NCBI RefSeq assembly: GCF_003415655.1
Contig: NZ_QRHC01000006.1
Location: 305,154-369,153, forward strand
DNA length: 64,000 bases
DNA from: Vibrio maerlii
Lineage (GTDB): Bacteria; Pseudomonadota; Gammaproteobacteria; Enterobacterales; Vibrionaceae
Direction: 5' to 3'
The notes under the pieces are model-generated. The model ran no database searches. It saw nothing but the letters and a program-made list of their open reading frames with translations, and had not been told where the DNA came from. Below are positions 9,515 to 18,414 of the stretch, piece by piece; position 1 is the stretch's first letter; each line of letters begins with the position of its first letter. The translations under genes were made by a program, and so were the position numbers.

Positions 9515-9519
9515 GTTAA

Positions 9520-11256
9520 ATGCACTCAGCAGTTAATCTGCGAGTAAGCTTTAATGCACTGCTTCCATGGTTATCACGACTGCTATCTTTGATAGCAGTC
9601 GTGATTTTAGTTGGGTTGATGCCAGATATTGCAGGTATCGACCCAGCTCAATCCATCATACGAGCGCGTGCGGGGCAACAGCAACTGTTGACCCCAGAAG
9701 CATTACAAGCGGTACGAGATGAATTACAGCTAGATCGAAGTGCTACCCAGCGCCTGTGGGATTGGTTTGTTGGCGCGATACAAGGTGATTTAGGTCGCTC
9801 ATGGATTGATAACACGCCAGTCCTAGACAGTGTTGTTAAGACAACCAAAACGTCGTTACTGCTTATGGCAAGTACGATTGGTATTTCTGCTGTTCTATGT
9901 TTTATCAGTGTTGTGTACACCATCAGACGTTGGGTCAAAGGTAAACTCAACCTTCACCATAATGCTCTGAGTTCTGTGTTGGTTGCACTACCAGAATACG
10001 TCATTGCTTCCATATTAATACTGACACTGTCAATTTGGCTGGGTTTATTTCCACCATACGGGTGGACTAGCAGCATCAATATCTGGATGCCAAGTATTGC
10101 ACTGGCGCTACCTGCAAGTGGGCTGTTTAGCCGTTTGCTCAATGACAGCATGAAACGAGTGCTGAATGAGCCTTGGGTTATCACTTGGCTAAGTGCCAAT
10201 GTCAGTACTTTCCAAATCGTTCGCTTTGCACTGCGAAGGGCGGTGAGTAATCTGATTTCACAGATTGCGATGATCCTGATAGGCCTAACGGGTGGCGCTG
10301 TCGCCGTTGAGATGATCTTCTCAATACCTGGTTTAGGTCGTTTGTTGTTGGGTGCAGTTAAATCACAAGATCTCCCTATATTGCAGGGTGGATTATTAGC
10401 ATTGTTTACCTTCTCTATTTTGATAAGTAGCTTGAGTTTGTTTGTTGAGAAGTTAATCCTTGGTAACGCGCTTACCAGCGGTAAACTGATCAGCTCCCAT
10501 TCAACATTCAGCTTTACAAAGAGTCGAGCAAAACGATTTGCGAGTATCTCAATCTTCGGTTTGTTGGCGGGTTGCGCCATTTGGGCATTGTTTAGAGATC
10601 CGTTGAGTAGTCAATTTATGCGTTTGGAAGGTCCCAGCCTGGCAGCGCCGTTTGGCTCTGATGCGATAGGCCGTGATCTATTGGCTCGTGTTGGAACAGG
10701 CATGTTATCTACAGTCCATACCGGTATATTCGCTACTGCACTTGCGTTAGTGGTTGGTATGTTTATGGGCTTCTTCACCCGTTACACTCAAGGGTTGATC
10801 GAGATTACCAAAGGCGTTCCATACATTATTGCGGGCTTGTTGGTCGCTGGCTTAACTAACATGAACCCGAACAGTGCGTTAATTTCGATAGTATTGGTGT
10901 CATGGGCGCCACTTGCTGCTCACTGTGCAAGTTTGTTGCGTGAAGCAAAAGCACAACCATCAACCCATTTAGCACCAACATGGGGAACGAGCCAATGGCG
11001 CATATTAAGGCATTACACCTTACCTTATATTCTTCCACCACTGTTTAGGCATGCTCTGCTTCGTCTACCCGTGATTACATTAAGTTTAACTTCATTAAGT
11101 TTCATCGGACTTGGTGTGAAGCCACCATCACCAGAATGGGGGTTGTTGATTGCTGAGAACCTCCCATATATCGAGAGGGCGCCGCAAGCGGTTCTTCTTC
11201 CTATTGGTGGTCTGGTTTTATTGGGCATCGCAGTCAACCTATTGTTTGATGACTAA
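9520..11256 (+). CDS. Fused ABC importer permease (NikB-like plus NikC-like halves)
   Basis: One 578-residue frame holds both permease subunits normally made as separate proteins of about 310 and 280 residues. The first half (about 1-315) contains the NikB/DppB-like domain with EAA-loop region GLTGGAVAVEMIFSIPGLGR. The second half (about 340-578) resembles NikC/DppC, with FGSDAIGRDLLARV, an EAA-type region ending in LTSLSFIGLGVKPPSPEWG, and the terminal helix. No frameshift or stop separates the halves. The ATG is 5 bp after the binding-protein stop, and the operon closes with a strong terminator shared with the convergent gene. Confidence 0.9.
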   Translation: MHSAVNLRVSFNALLPWLSRLLSLIAVVILVGLMPDIAGIDPAQSIIRARAGQQQLLTPEALQAVRDELQLDRSATQRLWDWFVGAIQGDLGRSWIDNTPVLDSVVKTTKTSLLLMASTIGISAVLCFISVVYTIRRWVKGKLNLHHNALSSVLVALPEYVIASILILTLSIWLGLFPPYGWTSSINIWMPSIALALPASGLFSRLLNDSMKRVLNEPWVITWLSANVSTFQIVRFALRRAVSNLISQIAMILIGLTGGAVAVEMIFSIPGLGRLLLGAVKSQDLPILQGGLLALFTFSILISSLSLFVEKLILGNALTSGKLISSHSTFSFTKSRAKRFASISIFGLLAGCAIWALFRDPLSSQFMRLEGPSLAAPFGSDAIGRDLLARVGTGMLSTVHTGIFATALALVVGMFMGFFTRYTQGLIEITKGVPYIIAGLLVAGLTNMNPNSALISIVLVSWAPLAAHCASLLREAKAQPSTHLAPTWGTSQWRILRHYTLPYILPPLFRHALLRLPVITLSLTSLSFIGLGVKPPSPEWGLLIAENLPYIERAPQAVLLPIGGLVLLGIAVNLLFDD

Positions 11257-11281
11257 TAGGCAAACAATGTAGCGCAATGTA

Positions 11282-11306
11282 AAAAGGCACCTCGAAGGTG
11301 CCTTTT
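11282..11306. terminator. Bidirectional terminator between convergent genes
   Basis: A perfect 11-bp stem, AAAAGGCACCT / AGGTGCCTTTT, with a 3-nt loop has A/T runs on both sides and directly abuts the stop codon of the minus-strand gene. Confidence 0.9.
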
Positions 11307-13691
11307 CTATTCAAAACGCGAAGGGTTAGAGATAAAGATAGCGTTGATAGCAGCGTCGTCTAATCCATCTTTTGACAACTTAACGAGTAACTCCTCATCT
11401 TGAATATTGAGATCGGTATGAACGTTAAGTCGCAGGCCTAATGGAACGATTACCGAGTCCATAAGATACTCCTCTACATAGGGCATCAAGCGAGAGGTAA
11501 CGGAGATTGTAGATACGTTCTCCTGCAGTAATTCTTGGTACATACTAGCGAGCCAGTCAGGAGTTGGTTCAGTAGGTAGTTTATCTTGGATGATTCTATA
11601 AACGATGTCCCAGCCATGCTCCTGAAGAACAGAAGTTTGAGGCGTTACGCAGACGATTTTTACTCGGTTCCTTAAGTGGTATCGATCATCAAGTCGTTCG
11701 AGTGTACTTAGAAGCGGTTCTAACTGATTGGGTTGCAACTTGTCAAAGTTGAGCCAAATTGATTCGAAGTTTTGGTTCTCATAGCTTAGAAACATATCCA
11801 ACGTCATTCCGGCTTGGTTTTGAATAAGGATCTCACCCTCGACTTTGTCTAGCGCCATGTCTACAGCAATGTGTTTAAACCCTTGCTGATGGGCTTCATC
11901 CATAGCACCTACCGTCTGGATAGCTTGTGCGATCGAATTACTTACAACCGAGAGGTTCTTTCTGGCAATGGCGGTAGGTTCTTTACGAATACTAATTTGC
12001 TGATGTAAAGTTTGAGCATTATTGATATCGACCGAGTAACTGGGAGAGGTGAGGTCAAAGTTGTTGTTTGCGAGGTCGGTTTCAATCTCAGTGATGTTGA
12101 GCATTAGATCAAACAAGAGATCATTGGTGAAGACTCTATTTCTATTGGAGCTTAGCAATTGTCGCTTTTCGTTGTTGTAATCTTCATCTGTCCAAATCAA
12201 TAAAGGGATTTCAGCCATCTCCAACGTGAACTTGCTCGCGTCGTGCCCAAGTTTGTTGAATACCTCTTCGCCATGGTCGGATAAGAAAGTCATGGTAGAA
12301 AAGTTCGGTGTTTGTGATGCAATCTCGTAGGCTTGTTTTAATATGGAGTCTGCAAATACGACGGTTTCGTCGTAGCAATCATTGTGTTTGCTGGCATAAA
12401 TATAATCTGGAATACTGATTAGGGATGGAGCGATACCTTTGGTTCGATGACAGTAGTTGATGTGGCTTCCCATCATGTGCAGCACAATAAAGTGGTCTTT
12501 GGACAGGTCTTGGTTTTTTAAATAGAGCTGCAACTCATCGAGTAAAGCATCATCTAGCTTACGGGTATCGTCAGACTTACCCACATTAGTATTGATGAAC
12601 CTGACATAATCGCTTTCATGAGCAAGCGCAGATACTAGATTATCCCATTCGCCAGCAGAGATTTGATTACTGATCCATGCGGTTTGAAAGCCGGACTTGT
12701 TCATCACATCAATGAGTGATGGGCTGTTGTAATAGCTTCTACCGTTGTATTGATTACTTTGGGTCAATGCAAGGGAGAGCACTTCCATGGTGTGCGTATG
12801 ATTAGAAAAAGCTCGGGAAAATTGAATAGGTTGGCTAGAACTTATCCACGGCGTGGTGTTTCTTCTGTAGCCATAGCTTTGCATATGAAATCGGGATAGC
12901 GATTCACCAATGATCATTAAATGCAGACTACCTGTAGTGGTTTTATTTGCCTTAAATTCTTGAACAGTCGACCTACGTTTTTCTATCACCGTTTTGAGTT
13001 GCTCAAGCTCGTAGTGATATTGTGCAATATACCCCTGAACGTTTTTCAATCCCAAGAATGTGGTTGGTTGGCCTAGTTGTAAGATAACTATCACTAGTAT
13101 GATTGCGTACAGTATCGGCATACGTTCGCTTTTTAGTACTTCAATTGTTGAGTAACGAAGCCACAAGCCAACCAGAAAGAATACAATTAATACTATGCCG
13201 ATAGCTTTAACATCGAACAGAAATGATAGGTATTCACCTGCTTCTTGTGAATTGGTTTGCAGCATAGCGAATACGAGTGACTTATCCACCGTGCCATAGA
13301 ACTCTGAACCCAACCAAAGCGTAGTGAGCAGAATAATCAGCAAGAATGCGAAGAGCCACTTTATGACTCTGAATAGCTTAGGTGCAGTTAGCAAAACCCC
13401 AGCAGCAGCTAAAAAGCCCCAAGTTTCGTATTCAGCTCCATTTGCAACGAAATCGTTATAACCTTTCAGAATCAGAGCAGACATGATGAGCGATGTCGCG
13501 ATGAGTTTTTTTCGGGGGCTTGATCGAACAAGTAAGAGTAAGCCAAGCCATGCTAAGGCAATACATGAAATGAGCGCAATAGCTTGCAATGAAGCATGCT
13601 TGAAATGATCGACAATAAGATATAGATAAGCGATGTATACAATAGCCAAGACGAAGTTGATAGATAGATAACGGTGAGGTAACTGCTTCAT
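11307..13691 (-). CDS. Phosphoethanolamine-transferase-like membrane sulfatase-fold enzyme with extra C-terminal domain
   Basis: This 794-residue protein starts with about six membrane helices (residues 1-215), followed by a sulfatase/alkaline-phosphatase-fold domain (about 255-530). That domain carries MIIGESLSRFHMQSYGY, a possible nucleophile threonine in HTHTMEVLSL, and metal-site FLSDHGEEV. This matches the EptA/CptA/OpgE group, which move phosphoethanolamine from phosphatidylethanolamine to envelope acceptors. EptA is about 550 residues; here an additional region of some 200 residues follows from about 588, beginning AQAIQTVGAMDEAHQQGFKH. Its layout faintly recalls PLC/GDPD-like barrels but lacks the usual HRG, so I leave it unassigned. 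The gene is monocistronic and convergent with the importer. Confidence 0.8.
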   Translation of the reverse strand: MKQLPHRYLSINFVLAIVYIAYLYLIVDHFKHASLQAIALISCIALAWLGLLLLVRSSPRKKLIATSLIMSALILKGYNDFVANGAEYETWGFLAAAGVLLTAPKLFRVIKWLFAFLLIILLTTLWLGSEFYGTVDKSLVFAMLQTNSQEAGEYLSFLFDVKAIGIVLIVFFLVGLWLRYSTIEVLKSERMPILYAIILVIVILQLGQPTTFLGLKNVQGYIAQYHYELEQLKTVIEKRRSTVQEFKANKTTTGSLHLMIIGESLSRFHMQSYGYRRNTTPWISSSQPIQFSRAFSNHTHTMEVLSLALTQSNQYNGRSYYNSPSLIDVMNKSGFQTAWISNQISAGEWDNLVSALAHESDYVRFINTNVGKSDDTRKLDDALLDELQLYLKNQDLSKDHFIVLHMMGSHINYCHRTKGIAPSLISIPDYIYASKHNDCYDETVVFADSILKQAYEIASQTPNFSTMTFLSDHGEEVFNKLGHDASKFTLEMAEIPLLIWTDEDYNNEKRQLLSSNRNRVFTNDLLFDLMLNITEIETDLANNNFDLTSPSYSVDINNAQTLHQQISIRKEPTAIARKNLSVVSNSIAQAIQTVGAMDEAHQQGFKHIAVDMALDKVEGEILIQNQAGMTLDMFLSYENQNFESIWLNFDKLQPNQLEPLLSTLERLDDRYHLRNRVKIVCVTPQTSVLQEHGWDIVYRIIQDKLPTEPTPDWLASMYQELLQENVSTISVTSRLMPYVEEYLMDSVIVPLGLRLNVHTDLNIQDEELLVKLSKDGLDDAAINAIFISNPSRFE

Positions 13692-13810
13692 ATATCGATA
13701 TTTATCCTTACACTTTGACCTTATTTCATTAGTGTAGGATAGGTTACTCAGACTATCGATTTAACATACAATCAAATTTAAGCAGGTTTTCAACTTAACG
13801 AAGAGGGTCT

Positions 13811-14188
13811 ATGAGACAGCAATATCATTTCCGTCAATCGGAGCAAGGACTGTTAGCGTGGGATGTTTTTCGATTGATCAAACTCTCTACTGGTTTAAAG
13901 GCAATAAGGGTCCAAATTACTGACATCAACGAACTTGATGAGGAGTTTTGGTATGAGTTGGGTGGTGCTTTGCCGACATGCCGAAATATCGCTGAACATA
14001 CCAAGTTAATCAATGAAGCTGATTTATCCTATCCAATCTTGCTGTGCAGCGAAGGAAGGGTAATGGACGGTATGCATAGGGTATGTAAAGCAATGCTACT
14101 TGGTCATACCCATATCCATGCGTTTCAATTTACCAACGTTATCGAGCCAGATTACATTGGTATCGAACCCGATAAGCTACCTTATTAA
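13811..14188 (+). CDS. ParB/sulfiredoxin-fold small protein
   Basis: This 125-residue protein is of uncertain function. Its C-terminal half has ILLCSEGRVMDGMHRVCKAMLLG, whose core GRVMDGMHRVCKA resembles the DGxHR motif of the ParB/Srx-like nucleotide-binding fold. It lacks the helix-turn-helix part of true partition proteins, so it is not a chromosome-partition ParB. The ATG has GAAGAGGGTCT upstream as ribosome binding site. It stands alone on the plus strand, divergent from the phosphoethanolamine-transferase-like gene. Confidence 0.7.
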   Translation: MRQQYHFRQSEQGLLAWDVFRLIKLSTGLKAIRVQITDINELDEEFWYELGGALPTCRNIAEHTKLINEADLSYPILLCSEGRVMDGMHRVCKAMLLGHTHIHAFQFTNVIEPDYIGIEPDKLPY

Positions 14189-14538
14189 AGAGAGCTGTTT
14201 GTGATTATTCGCTGATGGAATGACTCTCATGACGCTACGACCAATGTTAAAACAAAAAGAGTTATCCCATGTATTCTCGCAATTGATTGTGTAAATGGAT
14301 TGATAGTTGTGATAAATGTCTCAATGTTGATTTTGCTATGCTGCTAATTGGTGTGATCTATATCTCGCAATTGGTGTGTTTTTGATTATAATCCCAAATG
14401 GGTATGAGAGTTTCTCATACCGCATAATTGGTCGTACTGTAAAAGATAAGCGGCTATGCGAGCGCTAAAAGCAAATCAGTTGTCTGAGCTCGTAAAACTA
14501 CACAACAAACGTTCAAGAACGTCAGAATATTAAGAAAA
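14189..14538 (+). promoter_or_regulatory. Intergenic region with promoter, perfect palindrome and short direct repeats
   Basis: No gene is visible in these 350 bp. A consensus -10 hexamer TATAAT lies at 14387-14392. Just downstream, 14401-14421 is a perfect 9-bp inverted repeat (GGTATGAGA / TCTCATACC, spacer GTT) that would sit over the transcription start. Two copies of AATTGGTGTG (14346-14355 and 14369-14378) lie upstream, with a partial copy, AATTGGT, near 14426. The arrangement looks like an operator for the small downstream gene. Confidence 0.5.
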
Positions 14539-14805
14539 ATGGCTCAAAAATTATCATCGAACAAAGAATCTACCATTGGCTTTGAAGCTCTATCTGTTTT
14601 ACACGAGGTCATGCATTCACCTGCTGGATCTATCAACTTTAGTAAGCTGCAAAAAAAGTTAAGCACCGGAATTAATAACGATGTGAAGAAGTTGACCCTG
14701 TACTGCTTCCAACAGTCTTATGTTGAATACGATGGCGTATCGATTCAGATGACAGATGCAGGGGTTGACCACTACCTAAATCAACAGAAAACGGCTTGGG
14801 TATAA
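14539..14805 (+). CDS. Small protein of unknown function, winged-helix-like
   Basis: This 88-residue protein has no name I recognise. Its pattern (FEALSVLHEVMHSPAGSINF, KLQKKL, NDVKKLTLYCFQQSYVEYDG, IQMTDAGVDHYLN) reads like a short winged-helix or MarR-like domain with a beta-hairpin wing and final helix, suggesting DNA binding; this is inference from the hydrophobic pattern. The start is weakly supported (AAGAAAA before the ATG). A palindromic candidate operator lies 120 bp upstream, and a strong terminator follows, so it is a single-gene unit and could regulate itself. Confidence 0.65.
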   Translation: MAQKLSSNKESTIGFEALSVLHEVMHSPAGSINFSKLQKKLSTGINNDVKKLTLYCFQQSYVEYDGVSIQMTDAGVDHYLNQQKTAWV

Positions 14806-14844
14806 AAGCAATACTCGCCGTTGGATTGAGTATAGAGATTGGCT

Positions 14845-14882
14845 AAAACGGCCACTTTGTCAAAACAAAGTGGCCGTTTTTA
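14845..14882 (+). terminator. Strong rho-independent terminator
   Basis: A perfect 15-bp stem (AAAACGGCCACTTTG / CAAAGTGGCCGTTTT) with loop TCAAAA is followed by TT, 39 bp after the stop codon of the small winged-helix-like gene. Confidence 0.9.
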
Positions 14883-14888
14883 CTATTT

Positions 14889-15085
14889 AATCTCAGCTCG
14901 GGATAAGAAAGTCTAAAAAGCTAATATTTTCATAAACATAGTTTAACTCATCAGTCAGTGCAGTTAATTATGATGCAAAACAAGGCAAAATCATAAGTCA
15001 ATAGCTTGCCTATTGTGTTGATTTTAACGAAGTTAGGCGCTTAAGAAGCTGTACTGAATGGCTTCAATTATCCCGAGCTGAGGTT
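14889..15085. repeat. MITE-like element with terminal inverted repeats
   Basis: A roughly 195-bp noncoding stretch is bounded by perfect 15-bp inverted repeats: CTCAGCTCGGGATAA at 14892-14906 and its complement at 15068-15082. Similarity extends a few bases outward (TAATCTC against TAACCTC). There is no ORF of note inside. It sits between a terminator and the 3' end of the minus-strand carboxypeptidase gene. The size and termini fit a small nonautonomous repeat, but other copies in the genome were not searchable and no clear target-site duplication is seen. Confidence 0.6.
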
Positions 15086-15115
15086 ATTTATTACAGTTGT
15101 TATCGATAAAGATTA

Positions 15116-16240
15116 TTACAGTTTATCAACCGTAGCCCAAACAGCTGCGAGGGTATCGTGGCCAAATGCGGCGCTGCGGTCTGGCGACCACCCATAGAGT
15201 TCATCAGCTTGGCTAATATGATCCTTAAATGGCATCTCAACGGTGTAAGACAAGCACTTAAACTGCTCACCAACCCAATTGGAACCGACAGTCAGGTTCG
15301 CTTTTCCTGGCTCATCTTTGTCGTAACCAACCTCGTCCTGAAATTCAGGTGTGATAGTTAGTAAGGCTTGTTTGAAGTGATCTTCAAGATTCTTGATGCG
15401 TTCACTGTAAGATGGAATACCTTCACCACCCGCGACAAAGTTATATGGAATGGCTTCATCACCATGAATATCCAGGAACATGTCAACACCAGTTGCTAAC
15501 ATGCGTTCACGCACCAGAAAAACTTCAGGACTGCGATCCATTGATGGTGTTTGCCATTCACGATTGAGGTTCACGCCAATGCCATTAGTGCGTAGGTGAC
15601 CTCGAATACTGCCATCTGGGTTCATATTAGGTACGATACGGATAACAACCTTGTCGAGTAGGGCTCGACCAACGGTATCTGTTTCATCCAATAAGCGCTG
15701 CAATAGACCCTCAATGAACCATTCAGCCATGGTTTCACCAGGGTGTTGGCGACCAATAATCCAGATATTTTTCTTTTCAGGGCTTGGTTCACCAATTGTC
15801 AACAGACTCATGTCATTGTTGTCCAGGGTATGGCCAAGGGTTTCGAGTTTACAAGCAGGATGAGTTTGTGCACTGTGCAGCAAATCTAGATGGCGATCGT
15901 ATGAGTACGGAGCAAAGTATGCAAAATACATCGACTCATGTTCAGGAATGATATCGAACGTTAATTTGTCACCGTCAAACTCAGCAGGAATACGGAACCA
16001 CTCTTCACGATCATAAGAAGCGACAACATCATAATCTACCCAGCCTTCTGGATAGGCAGATTTAGCAAGATCATTGATGGTAAAGTGATGAGATTGTTGG
16101 GCCTCACTCTCTAAGCGAAAGTGAAACCATTGTGCGATGTCAGTCTGATTATCGGCAGGTATCGTCAGTTGGATGTCTTGGCGTGAGTCCACAGAGACAA
16201 CCTGAATGTTGCCACTCTCAAAGTTACTGAAAATTTTCAT
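15116..16240 (-). CDS. M14 zinc carboxypeptidase, cytosolic-carboxypeptidase-like
   Basis: This 374-residue protein has an N-terminal beta-rich domain (about 1-125) and then an M14 peptidase domain. Zinc ligands His166 and Glu169 lie in RQHPGETMAEWF; the third is in LDIHGDE. Substrate-side residues appear in NMNPDGSIRGHLRTN and NLNREW, and the catalytic glutamate in TVEMPFKDH. This arrangement matches the cytosolic carboxypeptidase (CCP/AGBL) branch, which also occurs in bacteria and removes C-terminal residues, often glutamate, from proteins. I chose the ATG at 16240 rather than an ATG 14 codons upstream because the conserved N-terminus begins there. No signal peptide, so cytoplasmic. The physiological substrate is unknown. 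Confidence 0.87.
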   Translation of the reverse strand: MKIFSNFESGNIQVVSVDSRQDIQLTIPADNQTDIAQWFHFRLESEAQQSHHFTINDLAKSAYPEGWVDYDVVASYDREEWFRIPAEFDGDKLTFDIIPEHESMYFAYFAPYSYDRHLDLLHSAQTHPACKLETLGHTLDNNDMSLLTIGEPSPEKKNIWIIGRQHPGETMAEWFIEGLLQRLLDETDTVGRALLDKVVIRIVPNMNPDGSIRGHLRTNGIGVNLNREWQTPSMDRSPEVFLVRERMLATGVDMFLDIHGDEAIPYNFVAGGEGIPSYSERIKNLEDHFKQALLTITPEFQDEVGYDKDEPGKANLTVGSNWVGEQFKCLSYTVEMPFKDHISQADELYGWSPDRSAAFGHDTLAAVWATVDKL

Positions 16241-16381
16241 TGTCGTTATTATCTCGTTGTTGAGTTGTCGTAAGGGTAGCACAACTCAACAACAATAAAG
16301 GGCTCCCAACGCTCACTTGCTCACGCTTTATCCGACTTTAAATGTAAAATAATTCTATCAGTTTAAAGATACCCATTTTGC

Positions 16382-17269
16382 TTAGTTGAATTGATATTGA
16401 GTGCAGAACTCAATGAAGGATTTTACTTGTGGGTTCCATTCATTTTGCAGACTGTATACGCAGTGGGTATTAGAACTTAGGTGCACATTAACGATGTCCA
16501 ATGCTATCAGTTCACCGCTATTAAGTTCCTCTTGTACCGACGTAGCACTAAGCGCAGCAATGCCCATATCCAGCTTCGCACATTGCTTGATGGTTTCTAT
16601 GCTGATGAACTCACTGATATTGGAGGAGTTCAAAACACCGGCTTTGATCAGTTGATGTTCAAGTTGATGGCGATAACAACAACCTTTTTCCGTCAACAAC
16701 AGATGCTCGTTAGCCAACTGTTCTATGTGGATTTGGTCTTGATTTGCTAAAGAATGGGTCGGAGCGCAAACAACGACAATATCTTCGGTTTGATAAGTAT
16801 GAACATGAAGACCTTGTCGATGAAAAGGTTTTTCTAAGATAAAAGCGACGTCTATGGAATCAGAAAGGACGTCATTCTTGAGGTTTACTACAGGCGTTGG
16901 CTGTACCAAGAAACGCACGTTTGGATGAAGCGATGAATAAGCTTTGAGCAAGTGAGGCAAATAATAAGTGATGATGGTTTCATGTCCACCGATTCGGATC
17001 GGGCTAATAACTTCGGATTGGCTCACAACCGCTCTGGCTTCATCACGCATAGCGAATAGTTTTTGAGTGTAATGAAGTAGCTGCTCACCTGAGTTTGTTA
17101 ACGCCACACCCCGACCGTTTCTTTCAAATAGTTGGGTATTAAGCTCGTTTTCTAACGCTTTAATCTGATTCGTTACAGCAGACTGGACATAACCGAGTAG
17201 GTTAGAGGCCTCGCTAAAATTGAGTGTTTGTGCTGCACATTGAAAGGTTCGAAGCTTCTTGAAATCCAT
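16382..17269 (-). CDS. LysR-family transcriptional regulator
   Basis: This 295-residue regulator has the standard LysR plan. The winged helix-turn-helix is in the first 60 residues (FKKLRTFQCAAQTLNFSEAS, AVTNQIKALENELNTQLFER). A substrate-binding domain starts near residue 90 (PIRIGGHETIITYYLP). It is divergent from an EamA transporter gene 128 bp away; LysR proteins usually control the neighbouring divergent gene, so it probably regulates that transporter. The effector is unknown. Confidence 0.92.
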   Translation of the reverse strand: MDFKKLRTFQCAAQTLNFSEASNLLGYVQSAVTNQIKALENELNTQLFERNGRGVALTNSGEQLLHYTQKLFAMRDEARAVVSQSEVISPIRIGGHETIITYYLPHLLKAYSSLHPNVRFLVQPTPVVNLKNDVLSDSIDVAFILEKPFHRQGLHVHTYQTEDIVVVCAPTHSLANQDQIHIEQLANEHLLLTEKGCCYRHQLEHQLIKAGVLNSSNISEFISIETIKQCAKLDMGIAALSATSVQEELNSGELIALDIVNVHLSSNTHCVYSLQNEWNPQVKSFIEFCTQYQFN

Positions 17270-17397
17270 AGTAACTAACCGACTTTGATGATCTTGAGTG
17301 ATTATGAAAATTGATATCTGACTTTATTAGATATCATTTTACATGAGGGAGGGGTGTTGCCAAACTATTGCTATGTCTTCTTTCACTCATTCTCACT

Positions 17398-18297
17398 ATG
17401 TCGTTTTCTAAAAATACTATTGCTTGGGTTGCGTTTGCCTTTGTAGGGATGGTTTGGGGCAGTAACTTCGTCTTCATGAAGCTCGCCTCAGACTACATAA
17501 CACCGATGCAGATCGTTTTTTGGCGAGTGTTATTTGGCTTTGTACCAATCGCATTCTTTGCATGTGCTAAAAAGACGCTCAGTTTATCTCACCTTAAGCA
17601 TGGCCATCACTTTCTAACTATGGGCTTGTTAGCTACCGTGGTTTATTACTTTGGCTTTGCTAAAGGAACATCGTTACTGTCATCTGGAATAGCGGGAGCA
17701 ATCAGTGGTGCAATACCTCTATTTTCAATTATTGCGGCGGCTTTGTTTCTGACAGAAGAAGCAATTACCAAATGGAAGTTGATAGGCTCGGCATTGGGTT
17801 TTATCGGTATTTTAATTCTGGCAAGGCCATTTAGTGCCAATGTAGATTCTGAAACGACATTAGGTGCGAGCTATATGGTGATGGGGGCAATGAGTGTCGG
17901 TTTTTCTTTCGTTTATGCAAAACGATTTATTAGTCCTTTGAAGCTATCGTCACTCGCACTCACCACTTATCAGTTAGGGGCAGGACTCATTATTCTGTTC
18001 TTTGTTACTGATTTTGAGGGAATCGGTGCTATTACGGAATCCATATTGCCTTCGGCGGCCACAATCTTTGGTTTGGGTTTATTAGGTACCGGAATGGCTT
18101 ATCTATGTTATTACTTCATCATCGAGAATTTAGGGGCTTTGACTGCCTCATCAGTAACGTACATCCCTCCCGTTATAGCGCTGGCTATTGGTGGATTGGT
18201 TATGGGAGAGGTGATCGAGACAAGAGATTATGTCGCGACTGGACTCATTCTACTTGCAGTGTCAGTCGTTGCTTTTGCCGGTAAAGCAAAGTCTTAA
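17398..18297 (+). CDS. EamA/DMT-family transporter
   Basis: This 299-residue inner-membrane protein has ten predicted helices in two EamA repeats. The first begins VAFAFVGMVWGSNFVFMKLA and the second GASYMVMGAMSVGFSFVYAK. The drug/metabolite transporter superfamily moves amino acids, nucleotide bases or other small metabolites. I used ATG 17398 (MSFSKNTIAW) rather than an upstream TTG because the family N-terminus fits. It is divergent from the LysR regulator, its likely controller. The substrate cannot be inferred. Confidence 0.9.
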   Translation: MSFSKNTIAWVAFAFVGMVWGSNFVFMKLASDYITPMQIVFWRVLFGFVPIAFFACAKKTLSLSHLKHGHHFLTMGLLATVVYYFGFAKGTSLLSSGIAGAISGAIPLFSIIAAALFLTEEAITKWKLIGSALGFIGILILARPFSANVDSETTLGASYMVMGAMSVGFSFVYAKRFISPLKLSSLALTTYQLGAGLIILFFVTDFEGIGAITESILPSAATIFGLGLLGTGMAYLCYYFIIENLGALTASSVTYIPPVIALAIGGLVMGEVIETRDYVATGLILLAVSVVAFAGKAKS

Positions 18298-18414
18298 CTC
18301 AATTTGAAGCCATGGAGTTGGTTTAGGGTAAGACAGGACTTAACCTCAATCACTTTTTCATTTCCTAGCTTGTGTTAGAGTGCTTGCATAACCAATCATT
18401 AATGGAACGAAAAG

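Noticed and set aside
9954..10580. 208-codon minus-strand frame
   Set aside because: It lies wholly antisense to the well-supported fused permease and shows no family features.
13811..14188. True ParB chromosome- or plasmid-partition protein
   Set aside because: Only the DGxHR-like fold signature is present; there is no helix-turn-helix, no parA neighbour and no parS-like site.
14401..14421. Possible NikR operator (contains GTATGA and TCATAC)
   Set aside because: The half-sites are 7 bp apart, whereas NikR sites need about 16 bp; kept only as an unspecified palindrome.
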